Below, one piece after another: positions 17,791 to 25,841 of a stretch of 64,000 nt of DNA. The translations under genes were made by a program, and so were the position numbers. The notes beneath the pieces were generated by a model. It had not been told where the DNA came from and did not search any database. It saw only the letters and a program-made list of their open reading frames with translations. Positions within the stretch are counted from its first letter, which is position 1; every line of letters starts with the position of its first letter. The DNA comes from Hyphomicrobiales bacterium (GTDB taxonomy: Bacteria; Pseudomonadota; Alphaproteobacteria; Rhizobiales; Rhizobiaceae), in contig UBYA01000002.1 of the NCBI GenBank assembly GCA_900469615.1, positions 62,001 to 126,000 on the forward strand. Reading direction: 5' to 3'.

Positions 17791-17919
17791 CTATTTCAGC
17801 TCGTCCTTGACCTGATCGATCCCGGCGAGCACGCCGATCACCTCATGGTCGATCTCGATCGGAACGCCGTTTCCCAGAATGAGAAGGTCGTCGACGGGAA
17901 TGTAGGGGAAGCAATTCAT
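17791..17919 (-). pseudogene. Short frame resembling the end of a GlcG/HbpS (DUF336) protein
   Basis: 42 residues containing IPVDDLLILGNGVPIEIDHE followed by VIGVLAGIDQ. GlcG/HbpS-like haem/corrinoid-binding proteins end with a similar GGxPIxxDGEVIGAIGVSG strand pair. An in-frame TAA lies four codons before the ATG, so any upstream part is gone or out of frame. It may be a decayed gene remnant or a small independent protein. The match is from memory and weak. Confidence 0.35.
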
Positions 17920-18062
17920 ATTCGGAAATTAAATGTTTTCATGTAAACTATTCAGATCGTGCATGTGTCGAATCGACACGCATGCGGGAAATTCCGGGTG
18001 CCGTGTCGCGGCTCGGGCCGTCGCGCGTCGTGCATATGCAGGATCGATCATTCGAAAGCTTG

Positions 18063-18926
18063 ATGGATATGCTGGACCAACGCTTGCTACGCGCCTTCGT
18101 GACCATCGCGGATACCGGCAGCTTTACCGCGGCTGCCGAGCGGCTGCACATGACACAATCGACGATCAGCCAGCAACTGGGCCGTCTCGAACAGGCGGTC
18201 GATCGCATCCTTATCGATCGAGCGGATCGCCCTGTCAGGGCGACCGAAGCCGGCGAGCGGCTGCTGGGGTACGCGCGGCGCATTCTTTCTCTGCAGCAGG
18301 AAGCCGAAACGCTGCTTGCCGATCCCGCCGGCACGGCCGCGATCCGCATCGGGCTTCCCGACGACATCGTCACCTTGCCGATGAGCAAGACCTTTGCGTC
18401 GTTCTCGGAGGCGCATCGGGAGATCCGTCTCGATGTGACGACCGGCCTCAGCCGCGATCTGACCAGGCGCTTTCGAACCGGAGAATTCGACATCGTCGTC
18501 GTCAAGGAACCGACGGCCAGCGCCGACCATCGAGCGAGTTTTCCCGAGGGCATGGGCTGGTTTGAAAGCGCAAAATCGCCCCGTATCTGGGGCGACCCCA
18601 TTCCGCTGGTCGCCTTTTCCGTGGGCGGCCTCTATCGGGAAACCATGTTCGAGCGCCTGGAGCGTGAACGTCGCCGCTTCTACGTCGCCTTCACCAGTAC
18701 AAGCCTCAACAGCGTCCTTGTCGCTGTGGAAGCCGGTCTCGGCATTTCGCTGATCCCGATCAGCACGGTCGAAAACTATGATGTCAGGCCGGCCGAATTT
18801 CTGGGCATGGAAACCGCCATGGTCGTTTCGATCTATTCCTGGGAGAAGACAGGCCGGATTGCCGAGCTCGTCGACCTTATGTCCGCAGTGCTGACCGAGC
18901 GTTACCGGCTCTCCGGCCGATCCTGA
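18063..18926 (+). CDS. LysR-type transcriptional regulator
   Basis: 287 aa from the chosen ATG. Helix-turn-helix: ADTGSFTAAAERLHMTQSTI then SQQLGRLEQAV. The effector-binding domain runs from about residue 85. The start at 18063 (MDMLDQRLLRAFVTI) matches the usual LysR N-terminus; an upstream ATG at 17982 would add an atypical 27-residue extension. It is divergent from the ankyrin/deaminase/MFS operon and is the likely regulator of it. Confidence 0.85.
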   Translation: MDMLDQRLLRAFVTIADTGSFTAAAERLHMTQSTISQQLGRLEQAVDRILIDRADRPVRATEAGERLLGYARRILSLQQEAETLLADPAGTAAIRIGLPDDIVTLPMSKTFASFSEAHREIRLDVTTGLSRDLTRRFRTGEFDIVVVKEPTASADHRASFPEGMGWFESAKSPRIWGDPIPLVAFSVGGLYRETMFERLERERRRFYVAFTSTSLNSVLVAVEAGLGISLIPISTVENYDVRPAEFLGMETAMVVSIYSWEKTGRIAELVDLMSAVLTERYRLSGRS

Positions 18927-18943
18927 CCGCGGGCATATGAAAA

Positions 18944-18964
18944 AGCCGGAGCATGGCTCCGGCT
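18944..18964. terminator. Bidirectional terminator
   Basis: AGCCGGAG and CTCCGGCT form a perfect 8-bp stem with a 5-base loop. On the minus strand the stem is followed by a T-run (the complement of GAAAAA), so it should end the 100-aa gene strongly. On the plus strand CGTTTATG follows, giving weaker termination for the LysR gene. Confidence 0.75.
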
Positions 18965-18992
18965 CGTTTATGCTGTGCCTTGGTGTCGAGGC

Positions 18993-19295
18993 TTAATTGT
19001 TCAAAGCGCCACCGATGATCGCGCCGAGCGCGAAGGCGGCTGCGGGATACCAAAGGCCGTCCTTGTGGCGGCGGTAGCCAGGCCGCCGATCGTGATAACC
19101 CCGATAGCCATGGTAGTAACCCGGGCCGTCCTTGCCGCGATGAGGTCCCCAGTTGCCACGTCCCGGTCCGCGCTGGGGAACGTTGCGGTGAACTTCGCCG
19201 TGGCGATCGTGGTGGCGCCGAGGCCATTCCTGCGCATTGGCAAAAGGCGCGGAAAGCGTTGCAGCGGCAACGACGGCAATGAAAATCTTCTTCAT
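18993..19295 (-). CDS. Small exported His/Arg/Gly-rich protein
   Basis: 100 aa. A signal peptide ([22 protein letters not shown]) is followed by a basic segment with repeated His, Arg, Gly and Tyr (for example [17 protein letters not shown]), then a hydrophobic glycine-rich end ([15 protein letters not shown]). Such proteins are common in Rhizobiaceae and are predicted envelope proteins of unknown role. Metal binding through the histidines is possible but unproven. Confidence 0.75.
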   Translation of the reverse strand: MKKIFIAVVAAATLSAPFANAQEWPRRHHDRHGEVHRNVPQRGPGRGNWGPHRGKDGPGYYHGYRGYHDRRPGYRRHKDGLWYPAAAFALGAIIGGALNN

Positions 19296-19480
19296 CGATG
19301 ATTCCTTATTATTGGCAAGGGAATCTTATTAATCATAAGGTGAACGAGGAGTAAAATTTCTCTCCGAAATGTTGTGCCCGCGAAGCTGAAGATCGCGACG
19401 CCGTTGCAAATATCGGCGAGGAGCCCTTCAACAAGAACCGAAGCGACCTTTCAATCCGGGTGTGGCGACCCGGCGTCGGG

Positions 19481-19828
19481 CTACCGACCGTCGATGAAGT
19501 CCCTGAGCACCAGGGCGTTGTTGTGCTCCGTGTCCCTGGCGCCATAGAGAAGCGTTGCCGTCGATTGGCCGATCTGCCGTTTAAGCTCCTCGACAGCTGC
19601 CGGATTGTTCTCAAGTTCTTCCAGATAGCGCCGGCGAAATGCATCCCATTTCTCGGGATCGTGGCCGAACCAGCGCCGCAGTTCGGCGCTGGGCGCAATC
19701 TCCTTCAGCCAGGCGTGAACGTGAGCCTCCTCCTTGCTGACGCCGCGGGGCCACAGCCGATCGACAAGAATGCGCGTTCCGTCCTGCGCGGCCGGCGGTT
19801 CGTAGATTCGTTTGATCCGCAAAGTCAT
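19481..19828 (-). CDS. DUF488 family protein
   Basis: 115 aa from the chosen start. The family blocks RILVDRLWPRGVSKEEA and WFGHDPEKWDAFRRRY, then LLYGARDTEHNNALVLRDFI, are complete. Function is unknown. The start at 19828 (MTLRIKRIY) was preferred over an ATG 12 codons upstream because the family begins with this strand. Nothing of note lies in 19296-19480. Confidence 0.87.
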   Translation of the reverse strand: MTLRIKRIYEPPAAQDGTRILVDRLWPRGVSKEEAHVHAWLKEIAPSAELRRWFGHDPEKWDAFRRRYLEELENNPAAVEELKRQIGQSTATLLYGARDTEHNNALVLRDFIDGR

Positions 19829-19929
19829 GTTCAAGCTTTCGTCATCGACGCATATCGAAACCATCGACTTTTAAAGTCAGATATTTCTCGCCCGAAGACT
19901 TTCAAGATGCCCGCTGCCGCATGTCCTTG

Positions 19930-20829
19930 CTAGTATTGCGCACTCTTCTTGCGCGCGCCTTCCAAGCGGCGTTCCCACAGGACCAGCAGCAGGCTCGACG
20001 CGATGATGAGAAGTGCGCCGATAAAGACGTTTGCGGCCGGAATCTCGGCCCAGATCAGGTATCCGTAGACGAAGGCCCAGACGAGGCCGCTGTATTCGAT
20101 CGGCGCAAGCGTGGACGCCGGCGCATGCCGGAAGCCCTCGTAGAGCAGGAATTGTCCGATGGTCGCGATGACGCCGAGCCCGAGCATGAGCGCCCAGCCG
20201 CTGGCATCCGGCGTTTTCCATATCCACGGGAAAGACAGTGCGCAGGCCAACCCGAACAGCAGGCTCGTGGCATACATCTGCGTGAGCGTCGTTTCGCTTC
20301 GGCTGACGAGGCGGATCAGGATCGTGCTCCAGGCCCAGCAGAATCCCGCGACGACACACATGAGCGCGGGCAGAAGGTTGGGCGAGTGGCTGGGGTTCGC
20401 CGCGATCATGACGCCGATGAAGCCGACAATGCAGGCGATCCAGCGGCCTGCGCCAATCTTCTCCTTCAGGATGAAGATCGAGAGGACCATGACGATGATG
20501 GGAGCCGAAAAGTAAAGCGTGGTGAGTTCGGCCAGTCCCAAATGGCGGGCTGCGTTGTAGAACAGAAGCCAGGCGATCAGCATCAGCGCGGCGCGCAGGA
20601 CGACGGTGCCGCGATAGGGGCTCTGAAAGATCGACGGATGGCGTCGATAACGCACGAGCACGCCCGCCACGACGACGATGACGAGGCTGCGTATGAACAG
20701 GATTTCCGGAACCTCGTAACTGGCAACCAGCCATTTCACCATCGCGTCCTGCAGCGCAAAGCAGGCATAGCCGGCGCAAGCGAGCGCGATGCCGGCAATC
20801 GGGCCTTTTTCGGTCGTTCCGGAAATCAT
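19930..20829 (-). CDS. EamA/DMT superfamily transporter
   Basis: 299 aa with about ten hydrophobic helices in two EamA repeats (first repeat to about residue 140, with IFILKEKIGAGRWIACIVGF; the second with VWAFVYGYLIWAEIPAANVF). The start at 20829 is an ATG with GAGG upstream; the in-frame codon at 20841 is TTG. It is probably a metabolite exporter of the RhaT/YdcZ-like drug/metabolite transporter group. Single gene; the substrate is not predictable. Confidence 0.87.
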   Translation of the reverse strand: MISGTTEKGPIAGIALACAGYACFALQDAMVKWLVASYEVPEILFIRSLVIVVVAGVLVRYRRHPSIFQSPYRGTVVLRAALMLIAWLLFYNAARHLGLAELTTLYFSAPIIVMVLSIFILKEKIGAGRWIACIVGFIGVMIAANPSHSPNLLPALMCVVAGFCWAWSTILIRLVSRSETTLTQMYATSLLFGLACALSFPWIWKTPDASGWALMLGLGVIATIGQFLLYEGFRHAPASTLAPIEYSGLVWAFVYGYLIWAEIPAANVFIGALLIIASSLLLVLWERRLEGARKKSAQY

Positions 20830-21079
20830 GGAACCTCGCAATGATGCTTCGAATCGATATCCACAACTCCATTGCAGGAAGCCGCGGTCGGCGCAACCGG
20901 TCGCAGGCGCGGCCCGGAACGGTCGGATGCCGGCTTCCGAATCTGTGCCACTCTTGCAACAGGCTACAGCTTAGAGCTTTTATCCATGAATAAACTCAAC
21001 CTGCTTCATCCTTTCGCCTCTTTCTCGCAGTCGGACCTCTTCGCATGTGAATGCTATCGAACGAGGTTGGAAAATAGAA

Positions 21080-21784
21080 TTGAAGAACTGGAAGATGACG
21101 TGGGCGTTTCTGGCTGTTGCATTGTTCATGCTGGGAGCCTGCTCGACCCAGGCCGAAGATATCGAGATCGCCAGCAATGACGTGGACATATCTTCGGCTG
21201 CATACGATACGCCGAGCCCGGCAGCGACCGCGGACAGCAGCGAAGACCCGGCATATTCATACCGCGAAATGAATGACGCAGGATTCAACATTCCAGCCGT
21301 CGACGTTGCGAAGATGAACCCCGACCATATTCGCCGTGAGGTCGATTTCGAGACGACCGAACCGCCGGGCACCATCGTCGTCGATCAGCGGGCACGCTTC
21401 CTGTATTATGTCAGGCCGGGCGGCAAGGCCATTCGCTATGCGGTGGGCGTCGGCCCCATGAGCCGGAGCTTTCACGGAACAGCGACAATCGCCCTGAAGC
21501 GCAAATGGCCGCGCTGGGTTCCAACGGCGAACATGATCCGGCGCAGCCCGGAGCATTATGGTCGATTCAGGGACGGAGTGGACGGCGGCCCCGGCAATCC
21601 TCTGGGCGCGCGGGCTCTCTACATATACAAGGATGGGCAGGATACTTACTATCGCGTGCACGGAACCAATGCGCCGTCGTCCATCGGCAAGGCGGTTTCC
21701 GCCGGTTGTATCCGGCTCCTCGCCCAGGATATCATCGATCTCTACGACCGTGTGAGCACCGGCTCGCGTATCGTCGTCCAATAA
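21080..21784 (+). CDS. L,D-transpeptidase (YkuD domain) lipoprotein
   Basis: About 234 aa. A basic N-terminus (KNWK), a hydrophobic stretch and lipobox LGAC predict a lipoprotein. The YkuD domain (C-terminal ~130 residues) has VDQRARFLYYVRPGGKA and the catalytic HGTNAP...SAGCIRL motif with His and Cys nucleophile. It forms 3-3 peptidoglycan crosslinks or attaches proteins to peptidoglycan. The start is uncertain: TTG at 21080 gives an ideal signal peptide, ATG at 21095 lacks positive charge, GTG at 21047 is longer. No clear gene in 20842-21046. Confidence 0.85.
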   Translation: MKNWKMTWAFLAVALFMLGACSTQAEDIEIASNDVDISSAAYDTPSPAATADSSEDPAYSYREMNDAGFNIPAVDVAKMNPDHIRREVDFETTEPPGTIVVDQRARFLYYVRPGGKAIRYAVGVGPMSRSFHGTATIALKRKWPRWVPTANMIRRSPEHYGRFRDGVDGGPGNPLGARALYIYKDGQDTYYRVHGTNAPSSIGKAVSAGCIRLLAQDIIDLYDRVSTGSRIVVQ

Positions 21785-21975
21785 GGCAGGCATATCTGGC
21801 GTGACGGCGGTCGGCGCGAGGCTCGGCATCGAAGACCCTTAGCGCAACCGTCGTCTCCAAATCAGCCGGCCTGGACGGAATCTCCTTGGCGCTTCCTCTC
21901 GTTATTGCGAACGGAAGCCGCTTCCCCGGAATTGCTCGGGCTATGCCCCTCGCTCATTTTCTGGTTCGGGGCGTT

Positions 21976-22812
21976 TCAAAGCGGGATCGCCACGGGATGG
22001 CCCGAGGCGGGATGCTGGACGATATGCATGTCGAGGCCGTAGATTGCGCGGAGCGCTTCGGAGGTAAGGATATCCTCCGGCGGGCCGTCGGCAATGATCC
22101 TGCCCGAGTGGAGGGCAATGATGTGGTCGCAGAAGCGCGCGGCCATGTTAACGTCATGCAGCACGACGACGACGCCGAGCCCCTTGGCATGGCTGAGGCT
22201 CTGCACCAGCGAGAGCACTTCGATCTGATGGGCCACGTCAAGGGCCGAGATGGGTTCGTCGAGCAAGAGGCATTCGGCATCCTGCGCGACCAGCATGGCA
22301 AGCCAGACTCGCTGACGCTCGCCGCCCGAAAGCGTGTCTACCAGGCGGTCGGCCATGCCGACCACATCCGTGAGCCGCATTGCTTCCTCGACCTTGTCGC
22401 GGTCTGTTTGGCCGAAACGACCGAGGGCACCGTGCCAGGGATAGCGGCCGAGCGCCACGAGCTCGCGCACCAGCATGCCGGCGGCCGCCGGCGTCGCCTG
22501 CGGCAGATAGGCGACCTTGCGGGCGAAGGCCCGGTCGCCCCAATCCGCCAGCGGCTTGCCTTCGAAGCGGATAGTGCCGCTCGCCGGAGGTTGTTGCCGC
22601 GCGAGCAGTTTCAGCAGCGTCGATTTTCCCGAGCCGTTGTGGCCGATGAGACCGACGGTGCGTCGCGGCGCGAGCGTCAGCGTCATGGGTTGAAGGAGCG
22701 TGCGACCGGATATGGCGAAGGAGACCGCGTCGAGCTGGAAGAGAGCCTCTTCACTCATTGCCGAAATGCCGACCGGCGGCACGGGCCGTGCTTCGGAAGC
22801 AGTCGTCATCAT
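21976..22812 (-). CDS. fhuC: Siderophore ABC transporter ATPase (FhuC-type)
   Basis: 278 aa cytoplasmic ATPase. Walker A GHNGSGKSTLL (57-67), signature LSGGERQRVWLA, Walker B CLLLDEPISALD, switch His in VVVLHDVNMAARF. The LLKLLARQQPPASG wording is typical of FhuC for hydroxamate siderophores. It is the last gene of the fhu operon, 111 bases after fhuB. An AAGGA site precedes the start codons (two tandem ATGs at 22812 and 22809). Confidence 0.9.
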   Translation of the reverse strand: MMTTASEARPVPPVGISAMSEEALFQLDAVSFAISGRTLLQPMTLTLAPRRTVGLIGHNGSGKSTLLKLLARQQPPASGTIRFEGKPLADWGDRAFARKVAYLPQATPAAAGMLVRELVALGRYPWHGALGRFGQTDRDKVEEAMRLTDVVGMADRLVDTLSGGERQRVWLAMLVAQDAECLLLDEPISALDVAHQIEVLSLVQSLSHAKGLGVVVVLHDVNMAARFCDHIIALHSGRIIADGPPEDILTSEALRAIYGLDMHIVQHPASGHPVAIPL

Positions 22813-22923
22813 CTTTCACATTCCTTCGTCTTTTGGTGGCGTTCGATCCGCTGACGGATCGTCAATGGCTGCATGTCCGTCCTAGCAAGAGATCGGCCTC
22901 GATTGCTATAGTAAATCTTGAGT

Positions 22924-24912
22924 TTATCGCCCTTGTTTTCGCATCAGCCAGAGAAAGTATGGGCCGCCGATCAGGGTCGAGATGATGCCGACGGGCAGCT
23001 GATTGGGAAACAGCGAAACACGCCCGACGAAGTCGGCAATCGTCGTCAGCGCCGCTCCGGCCAAGGCCGCTGCGATCATGTGGGGAAGCGCGCGCTGGAA
23101 GCCGAGCGTGCGGGCGATATGCGGGGCCATGAGGCCGACGAAGCTTAATGGGCCTATCAGCAAGGTTGCCGCCGCCGCCGAGAGGGCCGACAGAAGCAGA
23201 AGTACGGCCCGGCTGGCCGATATGTTGAGGCCGAGGCCTTTCGCCGAGGCAGCGCCGAGCGGCAGCAGATCCAGCCAGCGGGTAAAGAACGGCGCGATCG
23301 ACAGCAAGATCGCCGCCACGACGACGGCGATCGTCGCCTGCGTCGGGGTCGTGCTGTATGTCGAGCCCGCCATCCACTGCAGGACGCCGTAGATTTTCGG
23401 CAACCCTGTGCCGAGCAGGACTGCAATCAATGCGGCAAAGGCGGTATTGATCGCAATGCCGAAGAGAAGCACATGATCCGGATTGTAGCGGCTTCGCCGT
23501 CCCATCAGCAGAACGGCGACGAGGCTGATGATCGCGCCGGCGGCCGCCGCGCCCAGCTGCGTCAGGGGCGTGAAGGCCGGAGCCAGCAGGACAAGCAGGA
23601 GGATGCCGAGCGCGGCGCCGGTGCTGACGCCGATGATTTCGGGGCTCGCCATCGGATTGCCGGTCATACGCTGGATGATGGTTCCCGAAAGCGCGAAGAG
23701 GATACCGGCTGCGGCCGCCGCCGCCAGGCGGGGCAATCGCCAGATCAGCAGCGATTGGACTTGCGAAGGCGAGGCGAAGCTCCATCCGGCAAGCGAGGGA
23801 CCGAGCGACAGCGAGATCCAGATGAGTGCCAGCAGCACCACCCCGGTCATCGCGAGATAGAGGAGAGGGTGCCGGTTGCGTCGCTCGGCGGCCGGCAACG
23901 CCGGTGTTTCCACGATAGGCAGCCGCGCCAGGAAGATGGCGATGAGCGGCGCGCCGAGAAGTCCGGTCGCAGCACCCGCAGGGATTTCCCGCATGAAGCG
24001 CGCGGCCTGCTGTAATGCTTCATCGGCGGCGAGCAGCAGAACGGCGCCGATGACGACGCTTGCGATCATGCGCTGCGGCAGCCTGCGTGCACCGCTCGCC
24101 CGGGCGATAAACGGCGCGGCGAATCCGACGAAGCCGATGACCCCGACGGCGCTGACGGTGAAGGCAGCCAGCATGACGGCAAGCAGGATCGACAGCAGCC
24201 GCACGGCCGAAAGCGAAAGGCCGAGCGATCTTGCGCCCTCGTCGCTTAGCGACAGCACGCCCAGCGGCCGGGCGAGAAACGCGGCGCCAAGGCAGCCCAA
24301 GGCGGCGTAAGGGAAAAGCCGCGAGACCGCGGACCAGTCGTTCTGGGTCAGCGAGCCGCTCGCCCAGACGAAAAGTCCGCTCATTCCCAGACTGTAGGAC
24401 AGGCTGATCGCCGCCGAGATGGCGCCGCAAACGAAGGTGATGACAAGGCCGGCCAGGATCAGCGAGATCGGCGAGAGGCGATGCGGCCAGGCGATCAGGA
24501 AGACGAGCGCAAAAGCCGTCAGGCCGCCGGCAAGAGCAATCGCTTCCCGCATCGATGCCGCCAGCGCCGGTGCCCACAGGCCGGCTGCCGCCAAGGCAAG
24601 GTAGGCTCCTGCCGAGACGCCGAGCGTCGATGGGTCGGCAAGCGGCGTGCGCAGCACCTGCTGGAAGATCGCGCCCGAAAGGCCGAGCGCGCCGCCGGCA
24701 AGCAGCGCTATGATGAACCGCGGCAGAACGCTGTCGTGAACGAGAACCTGTGCGTAGGAAGCGAGATCCGGGCTGACCAGCACCTGCCACCAATCGTGGA
24801 CGGGCAGCAATTCGGAAAGCCGTGTCGCGGTCGAAACGAGAGCGGCCGCCAACAGGAAGGCGACGACAATCGCGGCCGCGCCCGGCCGGTGCCTGTCTTG
24901 CGCCGATATCAT
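22924..24912 (-). CDS. fhuB: Siderophore ABC permease, fused double-length FhuB
   Basis: 662 aa, about twice the length of a single FecCD-type permease. Two homologous halves are visible: LPRFIIALLAGGALGLSGAI with DPSTLGVSAGAYL in the first, and LPRLAAAAAAGILFALSGTI with SPEIIGVSTGAALG in the second. This fusion is the hallmark of FhuB. It imports ferric hydroxamates across the inner membrane. The start at 24912 overlaps the fhuD stop (ATGA); an in-frame extension upstream is shadow sequence. Confidence 0.92.
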   Translation of the reverse strand: MISAQDRHRPGAAAIVVAFLLAAALVSTATRLSELLPVHDWWQVLVSPDLASYAQVLVHDSVLPRFIIALLAGGALGLSGAIFQQVLRTPLADPSTLGVSAGAYLALAAAGLWAPALAASMREAIALAGGLTAFALVFLIAWPHRLSPISLILAGLVITFVCGAISAAISLSYSLGMSGLFVWASGSLTQNDWSAVSRLFPYAALGCLGAAFLARPLGVLSLSDEGARSLGLSLSAVRLLSILLAVMLAAFTVSAVGVIGFVGFAAPFIARASGARRLPQRMIASVVIGAVLLLAADEALQQAARFMREIPAGAATGLLGAPLIAIFLARLPIVETPALPAAERRNRHPLLYLAMTGVVLLALIWISLSLGPSLAGWSFASPSQVQSLLIWRLPRLAAAAAAGILFALSGTIIQRMTGNPMASPEIIGVSTGAALGILLLVLLAPAFTPLTQLGAAAAGAIISLVAVLLMGRRSRYNPDHVLLFGIAINTAFAALIAVLLGTGLPKIYGVLQWMAGSTYSTTPTQATIAVVVAAILLSIAPFFTRWLDLLPLGAASAKGLGLNISASRAVLLLLSALSAAAATLLIGPLSFVGLMAPHIARTLGFQRALPHMIAAALAGAALTTIADFVGRVSLFPNQLPVGIISTLIGGPYFLWLMRKQGR

Positions 24913-25841
24913 TGCGATCCCCCGGCATTGTCGGTCAGGGCGGCGCTCAGCAGGCGCGCGAAGCGCGAGGCGGACGGCAGACCGCCGGAGCCGAGCACGG
25001 CAGGCAGCACATGCAGCCGTCCCGCGCGAACGAAGGGAAAAGTTCGCCACAGGCGGTTTTCGGTCAGTCGGACTGCCATTCCGGGCGCGGCGGGACTATC
25101 GAGAAGGATCATCGTGACGTCGCCGTAGGCGCCGAGCTTTTCCAGGCCGACAATGTTGAATTCTCCCCGGATCGCCGTTCCGGCATTCGTCAGGCCGCAT
25201 CGCCGCAGCACGCCGCCATAAAGACTGTCGGGGCCGAAGAGGCTGACGTGCCTCGCATCCAGCGGGCTTGCCAGCAGCAGCGGCCGGCTCGCATGGCCGG
25301 CAAGGCGCCGGGCCGTTGCGGCCAGTTCGTTGCGCGTCGATTCAACCAGGCTTTTGCCCGCTGCCGTTACGCCTATCCTGTCGGCCAGCCCGAGCGTTCC
25401 CCTCTCGGCTATTTCCAGAACGTCCGGCGCTGGCTGGAACAGCAGGTCGCCATATACGGGCGCGATGCGTTGCAGCATCGGAGCAGCCTGTTGCAGGAGA
25501 GGTGTGGCGACGATGAGTTGCGGGGAAAGGGCCTGCAGCAGTTCGAAATTCGGCGTGAACAGCAGGCCGACGTCGATGACCGATCCGGGCAGGGCCGGAT
25601 CGACGACGTAGCGAGCATACCAGGCAGGAGCCGGCACGCCGACCGGCACGACGCCGAGGCTCAGGAGCGTTGCGGCAATTCCCCAATCCAGGGCAGCGAT
25701 CCGGGAAACCGCGCCGGAAGGCGTCTCCGGAACGCCGGCGGCTTTCGCGGCGATGCCGCCGATCCATGAGGTTGCAAGGCCGGCCAGTAGCGCCCGACGG
25801 CCGATACCGGCTGCCGGGCCATATCGGTATCGCGTCACCAT
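24909..25841 (-). CDS. fhuD: Siderophore-binding periplasmic protein (FhuD-type)
   Basis: 310 aa, cluster A-II/class III binding protein. The N-terminus has a twin-arginine signal (GIGRRALLAGLATSWIGGIA), suggesting Tat export. The mature part shows RIAALDWGIAATLLSLGVVP and LFTPNFELLQALSPQLIVAT, the standard FhuD opening blocks. It delivers ferric hydroxamates to FhuB. The ATG overlaps the last codons of fhuA by seven bases. Upstream in-frame extension rejected as fhuA shadow. Confidence 0.9.
   Translation of the reverse strand: MVTRYRYGPAAGIGRRALLAGLATSWIGGIAAKAAGVPETPSGAVSRIAALDWGIAATLLSLGVVPVGVPAPAWYARYVVDPALPGSVIDVGLLFTPNFELLQALSPQLIVATPLLQQAAPMLQRIAPVYGDLLFQPAPDVLEIAERGTLGLADRIGVTAAGKSLVESTRNELAATARRLAGHASRPLLLASPLDARHVSLFGPDSLYGGVLRRCGLTNAGTAIRGEFNIVGLEKLGAYGDVTMILLDSPAAPGMAVRLTENRLWRTFPFVRAGRLHVLPAVLGSGGLPSASRFARLLSAALTDNAGGSQ

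Noticed and set aside
19333..19698. 121-codon minus-strand frame
   Set aside because: It overlaps the DUF488 gene in another frame; only the DUF488 frame shows family motifs.
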